Assembly: GCF_036227225.1 (NCBI RefSeq)
Contig: NZ_CP109444.1
Span: 8,599,501-8,663,500, forward strand
Source of the DNA: Streptomyces sp. NBC_01478
Lineage (GTDB): Bacteria > Actinomycetota > Actinomycetes > Streptomycetales > Streptomycetaceae
Direction of reading: 5' to 3'
DNA: 64,000 bases
Of the stretch, positions 58,244-64,000 are shown one piece after another. The translations under genes were made by a program, and so were the position numbers. Below the pieces are notes generated by a model, which saw only the letters and a list, made by a program, of their open reading frames with translations, did no database searches and had not been told where the DNA came from. Position 1 is the stretch's first letter, and every line of letters starts with the position of its first letter.

Positions 58244-58820
58244 GCCGCCCGATTCCATGGAGTCGAGCGACGAGTCGCTGACCAACTGGGCGCTCGCCGC
58301 CCGCCACGGCGACCCCGCCGCCGTCGACCACCTCGTGCGCGCCCTGCACCGCGACGTCCTGCGCTATGTCGCCCACCTCTGCGCCGACCCGCAGGCGGTC
58401 GACGATCTCGCGCAGGACACGTTCCTGCGGGCGCTCGGCAGCCTGCACCGCTTCGAGGGCCGCTCCTCGGCGCGTACCTGGCTGCTGTCCATCGCCCGCC
58501 GCGCGGTGATCGACAGCTACCGCCACGCCGCCGTCCGCCCCCGCCTGTCCGACGTCCAGGACTGGCAGCTCGCCGTCGAACTCGCCCAGCCCCAGGGCCT
58601 GCCCGGCTTCGACGACGGCGTGGCGCTCCTCGACCTGCTGGCCCTGCTCCCGGACGAACGCCGCGAGGCCTTCCTCCTCACCCAGCTCCTCGGCCTGCCC
58701 TACGCGGAGGCGGCGGTGTTCGCCGACTGCCCGGTGGGGACGGTCCGTTCACGGGTGGCACGCGCCCGGGCGACCCTCCTGGACCTGCTGACGGACGGGG
58801 GTGTCCCGGCCGCCCGATGA
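58221..58820 (+). CDS. SigC-like ECF RNA polymerase sigma factor, copy 2
   Basis: A 199-residue paralogue of the protein at 21944. Both begin MITPALPA and share VDDLAQDTFLRALGSLHRFEGRSSARTWLLSIARRAVIDSYR and ERREAF(V/L)LTQLLGLPYAEAA. They differ in the linker after residue 8 (16 residues in copy 1 against a short DSMESSDES) and in the C-terminal tail. Recognition helices are nearly the same, so both should bind the same promoters. No GGAACT-N16-CGACT site was found near this copy; it may act on the island at 17.7-31.7 kb in trans. Confidence 0.9.
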   Translation: MITPALPAPPDSMESSDESLTNWALAARHGDPAAVDHLVRALHRDVLRYVAHLCADPQAVDDLAQDTFLRALGSLHRFEGRSSARTWLLSIARRAVIDSYRHAAVRPRLSDVQDWQLAVELAQPQGLPGFDDGVALLDLLALLPDERREAFLLTQLLGLPYAEAAVFADCPVGTVRSRVARARATLLDLLTDGGVPAAR

Positions 58821-58841
58821 GGGGCGCGCGACCAGCGGTTC

Positions 58842-58877
58842 AGGACGGCGGCAGCGGGACACGCCTGCCGCCGTCCT
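58842..58877 (+). terminator. Terminator after SigC-like copy 2
   Basis: A perfect 13-bp stem AGGACGGCGGCAG (58842-58854) with its complement at 58865-58877 and a 10-base loop, 21 bases after the stop codon. The rest of the 300-base gap to the next gene shows nothing coding. Confidence 0.85.
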
Positions 58878-59120
58878 GCCGGTGAGGCGTCGGGTCCGGC
58901 GGCCCGGTACGGCCGCCGACTCCCGTCGTCCGCAAGGCGCCCGCGGTGCCCGGCCGCGACGACAGCGGTGACCCCGCCGGGCGGATCCGGACGGTGCCGC
59001 ACGACGTCCACGCGAGGATCGGCGGCGGGTCAGCCGGACATCGACCGCCAACTCCGTTTCGCCGTCGAGTAATTGGGCGAAGCCCGGTCGCCAGGGCCGA
59101 GCCGGACCGGCCGGTGGGCG

Positions 59121-59612
59121 TCAGTTGGCCGCGAGATCGGGGAACAGCGCGGTCAGCGCGTCCCGTTGCTCCCGTCCCACGAACTGCACCAGCCCCCGCT
59201 TGACCGTCTCGGCCAGTGACTCCGAGGCCTCGCGCAGGAGTTGGCGGGCCTTGTCGGTGAGGGCGACCTCGATGCCGCGCTTGTCGCCGCAGACGGACTT
59301 GCGGGTGACCAGCCCCGCGTGCTGGAGACACGCGATCTGATACGTCAGCCGGGTCTTGGGCCGGCCCAGCAGCTCCGCGATCCGGGTCATCCGCAGCCCC
59401 TCCTTGGGCTGCTCGGCCAGCAGGCACAGCACCAGGAACTCGTCGTGCGAGACGTCGAGGTTCTCCTTCACGACCGAGCGCAGCTCCTGTTCCACCGCGC
59501 CCGTCGCTGCCAGCAGCAGCATCCAGGCGCGCAGCTCGGGCGGAAGCAGCCCGTCGCCCCGCAGGGAGGGACATTCGGGCTGGTCGGCAGGGCGCTCAAC
59601 AGGGTCGGCCAT
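59121..59612 (-). CDS. MarR-family regulator of yceI
   Basis: A 163-residue winged-helix protein (HDEFLVLCLLAEQPKEGLRMTRIAELLGRPKTRLTYQIACLQHAGLVTRK; wing KRGIEVALTDKARQLL). ATG 59612 was chosen; an in-frame ATG at 59690 would put a start inside the operators. A TAGACT -10 hexamer about 9 bases before the ATG and the lack of a ribosome-binding site suggest a leaderless message. Divergent from the YceI gene across 113 bases with three operator copies. Confidence 0.9.
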   Translation of the reverse strand: MADPVERPADQPECPSLRGDGLLPPELRAWMLLLAATGAVEQELRSVVKENLDVSHDEFLVLCLLAEQPKEGLRMTRIAELLGRPKTRLTYQIACLQHAGLVTRKSVCGDKRGIEVALTDKARQLLREASESLAETVKRGLVQFVGREQRDALTALFPDLAAN

Positions 59613-59632
59613 GGTGCCGAGTCTACCTGTTG

Positions 59633-59701
59633 TCCAATTTTGGAGGAGATGGTTGTCCAGATTTGGATAATGGGCTAGCGTGAGGCTCATTCAAATTTGG
59701 A
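59633..59701. promoter_or_regulatory. Three copies of a TCCAAATTTGGA-type operator
   Basis: TCCAATTTTGGA (59633-59644), TCCAGATTTGGA (59656-59667) and TTCAAATTTGGA (59690-59701), all palindromic 12-mers in the divergent promoter of the MarR and YceI genes. Centres are 23 and 34 bases apart. They are the likely binding sites of the MarR protein, covering both promoters. Confidence 0.85.
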
Positions 59702-59725
59702 CTACCCGAACCAGTGGGAGAGATC

Positions 59726-60238
59726 ATGACCGTCGCCGTCGAGACCGGGGTGTGGCAGCTCGACCAGGCCGCCTCCACCGTGGGCATCAGCCACAAGACG
59801 ATGTGGGGCCTGGTCAATGTGAAGGGCACGTTCGGCACCTTCAGCGGTCAGGGCGAGGTCCGGGGCGACGGCTCCGCGGTCGGCACCCTGACCCTGGGCG
59901 CCGCCTCCCTGGACACCAAGAACGCCAAGCGCGACAAGCACCTGCGCTCCGCCGACCTGTTCGACGTCGAGAAGTTCCCGGAGATCACCTTCGCGGTGCG
60001 CAGCGCGGAGCTCACCGGCGACACCGTGCACGTCGTCGGTCAGCTCACCGTCCACGGCATCAGCCGCCCGCAGACCTTCACGGCCCGCCTCAAGGACGCG
60101 ACCGGCGAAGCGCTCACGCTGGACGCCGAATTCACCGTGGACCGGGACCAGTTCGGCCTGGGCTGGAACCAGATGGGCATGCTGCGCGGCCTGACCACCG
60201 TCACCACCACGCTCCGCTTCCTGCGCACCGCCGCCTGA
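59726..60238 (+). CDS. YceI-family lipocalin-like protein
   Basis: A 170-residue beta-barrel protein of the YceI family that binds polyisoprenoid or similar long-chain lipids. Motifs: WQLDQAASTVGISHKTMWGLVNVKGTFGTFSG, DTKNAKRDKHLRSADLFDVEKFPEITF and TVDRDQFGLGW. No signal peptide, so cytoplasmic, as usual in Streptomyces. GGGAGAG precedes the ATG. Controlled by the divergent MarR gene. Confidence 0.93.
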   Translation: MTVAVETGVWQLDQAASTVGISHKTMWGLVNVKGTFGTFSGQGEVRGDGSAVGTLTLGAASLDTKNAKRDKHLRSADLFDVEKFPEITFAVRSAELTGDTVHVVGQLTVHGISRPQTFTARLKDATGEALTLDAEFTVDRDQFGLGWNQMGMLRGLTTVTTTLRFLRTAA

Positions 60239-60245
60239 CGGACCG

Positions 60246-61976
60246 TCAATCCGGGAGCCGCAGCCGGATGTCCGAGCTGGACAGCGTCTGCGGAGTGGCG
60301 GTGAAGGCGCGCACCCGGATCCGGACCTGCTTGTGCGGCAGGGTGAACGTCCCGCCCGGCGGCCGGAGTTCGATGGTCTCCGTGCTGTGCGCGGGCAGCG
60401 TCGCCGGGCCGCCCACCTGGGCCCAGAACCTGCTCATGCCCTGGCCCGTGGTGAGCGTGTAGTGCGGGGTGAGCGCGGTGCCGGACGCGTTGGTCACCTG
60501 GATCGTCAGCCGGGTCACGACCGTGGGCACCGCGCGCCGGACTCCCGTGAGTCTCATGGTCATCGGCGGTGCCCCGGTCGCCGCCACGGCGGCGCTCGCC
60601 AGTGCGGGCGTGACCAGGAGCACGGCCGCCGCGACCCTGGCCCGGCGCCGGCGCGGACCGGACAGCAACCGGGGGCGCGGCTGCCACGCGGCACGGAACT
60701 CGGCGATCGGCGCGGTGACCGCCGAAGCCAGCCACAACGGCGTCATCAGCAGGTAGTAGCCGTCCTGCGAACGCGTCGCCAGATAGAACGCGCACCAGGG
60801 CAGCACGGTCGCCGCCGGCCCCAACCGCCGTACGAACAGCACGAACACGGCCAGCAGCCCCGCCGCCAGCAGCATGCTCGCGTGGGAGTACCAGTCGAGC
60901 CGGTCGCTGCCGTTCGTGAAGTACAGCGAGATGTCCACCAGGCCCTGGCCGTGCACCACCGCGCCCTGTGTCAGCGGCAGCGCGATGCCTCGCAGCCAGG
61001 TGCCCGGCTCGTGCACGATGAAGTACGTGTTGATCAGCAGCCATACCGTGACGGCGACCCCGACGACGCGCAGCAGCACCAACCCGGCCTGCCGGGCGCC
61101 CAGTTCACCGCGCCGCACGGCGTAGATCCCGGCGAGCAGGAACGGCGTGAGGAACCAGGGGAGTTGCTGCGCCGCGCAGGCCGCCCCCAGGCACACGGCC
61201 TGGGCGATCCCGGCGCGGCCGAGTCGGCCGCCCCTGCCGATCCTGGGCCAGCGGATCACCACCGGCACCAGCAACGCCATGGCGAGCACGGCGGGATAGC
61301 CCTGACGGCCGTAGGTGGGAAGAAGGCCGAGGCCGAGGCAGGCCATGGTGGCCGCCGACCGCCACTGCACGGGCAGCAGCCGCCACATCAGGATCGCGGC
61401 CGCGATGAGCGCGCCGGTCGCGACGGCCGTCGCGGGGGCACCGCCGTGGCCGATCCACAGGAGGGGCGCCGTCAGGAGCGTCTCCAACGGCGGGTAGCCG
61501 TACGTGTAGTCGTAGCCGCCGGTCACCGTCGGGGTGAGCGCGACACCCTGGCCGGAGTGGAAGAGCCAGGGCCAGGGTTGGCCGTAGATCGGGTGTCCGG
61601 CGACCAGTTCCTTGGCGGCCTGGGTGGTGAGGACCGCCTCGTCGCCTCCGGTGTGGAACACGGACCACGCGGCCAGCGCCAGCAGGACCGCGGTCACCAG
61701 CACGGCGAGATCGATCCGGGCCAGCGAGCGAGCCCGGCGGACCACCAGGGTCAGCACCCCGCACACCAGGATCGAGGCGTAGCAGAGGCAGACGGCCGCC
61801 GCCACGACGAGCCGGTGGCCGGCCGCCTGCGTCCACACCGGGCGGACGCCGATGAACAGACTGATGTCGGCGAGCAGGGTGAGGATGCGGTGCCACTGCG
61901 CGGGAGGTTCCGGGGCGGACACCGCCGACTGTGTCCGCCGGCCGGGTGTCACCTGTTGCGTTTCTGCCAAGTGCAC
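60246..61976 (-). CDS. Large integral membrane protein, GT-C/mannosyltransferase-like
   Basis: A 576-residue protein with about 10-12 membrane helices and a C-terminal extracytoplasmic beta domain (about 470-576, TMRLTGVRRAVPTVVTRLTIQVTNASG). The long loop after the second helix (FHTGGDEAVLTTQAAKELVAGHPIYGQPWPWLF) and GYDYTYGYPPLETLLTAPLLWIGH recall polyprenol-dependent glycosyltransferases of the GT-C class, but the acidic catalytic motif is not certain. The GTG at 61976 was chosen for its TAGCGT -10 hexamer 8 bases upstream; GTG 61952 or an earlier ATG are alternatives. It is convergent with yceI (7-base gap). Confidence 0.7.
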   Translation of the reverse strand: MHLAETQQVTPGRRTQSAVSAPEPPAQWHRILTLLADISLFIGVRPVWTQAAGHRLVVAAAVCLCYASILVCGVLTLVVRRARSLARIDLAVLVTAVLLALAAWSVFHTGGDEAVLTTQAAKELVAGHPIYGQPWPWLFHSGQGVALTPTVTGGYDYTYGYPPLETLLTAPLLWIGHGGAPATAVATGALIAAAILMWRLLPVQWRSAATMACLGLGLLPTYGRQGYPAVLAMALLVPVVIRWPRIGRGGRLGRAGIAQAVCLGAACAAQQLPWFLTPFLLAGIYAVRRGELGARQAGLVLLRVVGVAVTVWLLINTYFIVHEPGTWLRGIALPLTQGAVVHGQGLVDISLYFTNGSDRLDWYSHASMLLAAGLLAVFVLFVRRLGPAATVLPWCAFYLATRSQDGYYLLMTPLWLASAVTAPIAEFRAAWQPRPRLLSGPRRRRARVAAAVLLVTPALASAAVAATGAPPMTMRLTGVRRAVPTVVTRLTIQVTNASGTALTPHYTLTTGQGMSRFWAQVGGPATLPAHSTETIELRPPGGTFTLPHKQVRIRVRAFTATPQTLSSSDIRLRLPD

Positions 61977-62120
61977 GGCACAGGACGCTAATCGCACCTG
62001 GTGAGCCGGGTGGGCGAAGTCCTGATGATTAGGGTGTGAGACCGGTAAGAAGGCCCCTTCGTGGTCTAAATGGGGCAAACTCGAACGGCTTTGTTCAACC
62101 GGCCGTGGCCATCAGTTCAT

Positions 62121-64000
62121 TCAGTAAACATCGCGCACATACCGCTTCGCCGCCGCCAGTTGTTTCACATACGCACTCGCCTCGGCCTCGTCCAGCCCGC
62201 CGTGCGCGACCGCGATGTCACGCAACGCCCGGTCCACGTCCTTCGCCATCCGCGAGGCGTCCCCGCACACATAGAAGTGCGCACCCTCCCGCAGCCAGTG
62301 CCACAACTCCGGCCCGTGCTCCCGCATCCGGTCCTGCACGTACACCTTGGCGCGCTGGTCACGGGAGAACGCCGTGTCGAGCCGCGCGAGGGTGCCCTCG
62401 TCCAGCAACTCCGTCAGCTCCTCCTCGTAGTAGAAGTCCGTCGCCCGGTGCTGCTCCCCGAAGAACAGCCAGTTCGGCGCGGGATGCCCGAGCGCCCGCC
62501 GCTCCTGAAGGAACCCGACGAACGGCGCGACCCCCGTGCCCGGCCCGACCATCACCATCGGCGTCGCCGGATCGGCGGGCGGCCGGAAGTGCGGCGAGCG
62601 CTGCACGAACACCGGCACCCGGGTCCCCGCCTCGGCAGCCACCTCGACCTCGGCATCGGCCAGGAACGGCGAGCAAACCCCGCCGCGCGGGCGCCCGTTG
62701 ACACTCTCGAACCGCACCACCGACACCGTCAGCGAGACGCTCTGCGGATCGACGAGCGGGCTGGAGGAGATCGAGTACAGGCGCGGCTGAAGCTTCTTGA
62801 GCACCCCGGCCCACTCCTCGGCCCCCGCCCGCACCGGATACTCGGCCAGCACGTCCACCGCCTGCCGCCCCCAACTCCACTGCGCCAGCCCGTCCTTGTT
62901 GTCCGGCCGCAGCAGCCTGCGCAACTCCCGGTCGTCCCGCGTCCGTTCGGCCACGAAGCGCAGCAGATCCGGGGTGATACGGGTGATGTCCAACTGCCGT
63001 TGCAGTGCCTCGCCGAAGGTGGACTCTCCAACACCTTCCAGTTCTACGACCGTTGAGGCATCGGTACCAGTGGCGGTGAGCCACTCCTCCACCAGCGCGG
63101 GGGAGTTGACCGGCCGTACGCCCAGTGCGTCACCGGCCTCGTACGTCAGGTCGGTGCCGCTCGTGTCGAAGGTGAAGCGCCGGACCTCCTTGTCCGCGCC
63201 CGGCCGGCTGAGCAGCCGGTTGCCGACGAGACGGGCGGTGACGGGGGCGGGCTTGGGGGTGCGGCGCGGTGCTTCCGGGACTTCGGGGTCGGCGCCCAGT
63301 GCCGTGATCACCTGGCCCAGCCAGGCGTCCGCCGACGGCTCGAAGTCCGGCTCGCAGTCCGTGCGCGGGGCCAGCCGCACCCCGCCCAACTCGTCGAGCC
63401 GCGCGTCCAGCCGGCGCCCGTGCCCGCAGAAGTCGTCGTACGACGAGTCGCCCAGGGCGAGCACCGCGAACCGCACTCCGTCCAGGCGCGGCGCCTGTTC
63501 ACCGGTGAGCGTGTCCCAGAAGCCGGAGCCGTTGTCGGGGGCGTCGCCGTCGCCGAACGTGCTGGTGATGAAGAGGAGATCGGCGTCGGCCGGGAGCGTG
63601 CCGAGGTCGGCCTGGTCCATGGCGACCAGCAGGGCCCGGTGCCCGGCCGAGCCCAGTTGTTCGGCGGTGGCCGCCGCCAACTCCTCGGCGTTGCCGGTCT
63701 GCGAGGCCCACAGGACGACGATCTGCCGCCCTGCTTGTGGCTGTTGTACGGGAGTGGTCGTCGACCTCGAATACATCCCGGCGAGAACACCGTTGACCCA
63801 CAAGGCGTGTTCGGCACTGAACGGCGCGTCCGGCGGAAGCGTCGGCACGCCCGGGGCACCGGATTCGATACCCGCGAGGAAGCCGGCCAGGTAGAGGCGT
63901 TCCCGCGAGGTGAGGACGGGCGGCGGGGCGGGATCAAGTCCGAAGGGATTCCCGCCCGGGGTCACCGAGGCCGGCACAAGCGCCTGCTCCGGAGCCGGTG
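62121..64000 (-). CDS. CysJ-like sulfite reductase flavoprotein, 5' end outside the window
   Basis: A diflavin reductase carrying electrons from NADPH through FAD and FMN. In protein order: an N-terminal segment ([14 protein letters not shown]), a flavodoxin domain ([51 protein letters not shown]), an FAD-binding domain ([10 protein letters not shown]) and an NADPH domain ([27 protein letters not shown]), ending YVRDVY. A GTG at 63977 could be the start, but the frame stays open to base 64000 ([12 protein letters not shown]), and in Streptomyces this module is often fused to a nitrate reductase catalytic subunit, so the gene probably continues past the window. Confidence 0.85.
   Translation of the reverse strand, partial: PAPEQALVPASVTPGGNPFGLDPAPPPVLTSRERLYLAGFLAGIESGAPGVPTLPPDAPFSAEHALWVNGVLAGMYSRSTTTPVQQPQAGRQIVVLWASQTGNAEELAAATAEQLGSAGHRALLVAMDQADLGTLPADADLLFITSTFGDGDAPDNGSGFWDTLTGEQAPRLDGVRFAVLALGDSSYDDFCGHGRRLDARLDELGGVRLAPRTDCEPDFEPSADAWLGQVITALGADPEVPEAPRRTPKPAPVTARLVGNRLLSRPGADKEVRRFTFDTSGTDLTYEAGDALGVRPVNSPALVEEWLTATGTDASTVVELEGVGESTFGEALQRQLDITRITPDLLRFVAERTRDDRELRRLLRPDNKDGLAQWSWGRQAVDVLAEYPVRAGAEEWAGVLKKLQPRLYSISSSPLVDPQSVSLTVSVVRFESVNGRPRGGVCSPFLADAEVEVAAEAGTRVPVFVQRSPHFRPPADPATPMVMVGPGTGVAPFVGFLQERRALGHPAPNWLFFGEQHRATDFYYEEELTELLDEGTLARLDTAFSRDQRAKVYVQDRMREHGPELWHWLREGAHFYVCGDASRMAKDVDRALRDIAVAHGGLDEAEASAYVKQLAAAKRYVRDVY

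Noticed and set aside
1..64000. tRNA, rRNA, insertion sequences, phage genes, riboswitches
   Set aside because: None was recognised by eye. A tRNAscan, Infernal/Rfam and ISfinder search would be decisive.

Overview
The window is high-GC actinobacterial DNA and almost certainly Streptomyces or a close relative. Third codon positions are strongly G/C, GTG starts and 4-base GTGA/ATGA overlaps are common, CutRS is present, and so is the actinobacterial block DUF4193 - DUF3093 - dut - DUF3710 - OB-fold - DUF3159 - CeoBC - permease - RNA methyltransferase, whose order matches the M. tuberculosis Rv2689c-Rv2699c region. No rRNA, tRNA, CRISPR array, transposase or phage gene was seen.

Layout. 1-17.7 kb is core chromosome: CutRS, dUTPase, KdpDE, and a potassium group made of two RCK (TrkA-type) subunits, a KimA-like permease and an unannotated 31-residue membrane microprotein. 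17.7-31.7 kb, after a 7-bp tandem repeat, is a metal/secondary-metabolite island. It holds a Met/His-rich membrane protein, a CopA-type P1B ATPase, a PCuAC-like protein, a Met/His-rich membrane protein with a SigC-like ECF sigma factor, a siderophore-type ABC importer whose lipoprotein carries a Met-rich loop, a CopZ-type chaperone, an MFS exporter, an asparagine-synthetase-like amidotransferase, a cytochrome P450 and a PvcA/DIT1-type isocyanide synthase. 31.7-36.0 kb is a zinc module: a zinc-free L32 paralogue, a Zur-type repressor, and a lipoprotein/ATPase/two-permease importer with Zur-like palindromes. 36.7-50.3 kb is a mosaic of regulators and enzymes (WGR/beta-propeller protein, TetR and MarR systems, carotenoid oxygenase, ECF sigma, hydrolases, LysR). 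50.6-57.4 kb is a catabolic operon: 5-oxoprolinase PxpABC, MHS-type transporter, SDR, aminotransferase and RraA-like aldolase. 57.4-58.8 kb is a second copy of the Met/His-rich membrane protein plus SigC-like sigma pair. 59-64 kb has a MarR/YceI pair, a large membrane protein and a CysJ-like flavoprotein cut by the window edge.

Main result. The copper island reads as one regulon. Four promoter-like sequences GGAACT-N16-CGACT, with identical spacing, stand 53-68 bases upstream of the CopA operon, the ABC importer operon, the CopZ gene and the exporter/amidotransferase/P450/isocyanide-synthase operon. A SigC-like ECF factor is encoded in the middle. I infer production, export, re-uptake and handling of an isonitrile copper-binding metabolite (chalkophore). 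The enzyme set would fit an isocyano-tyrosine amide joined by a P450, as in hazimycin-type dimers. The sigma factor and its likely membrane partner exist as two closely similar copies 36 kb apart.
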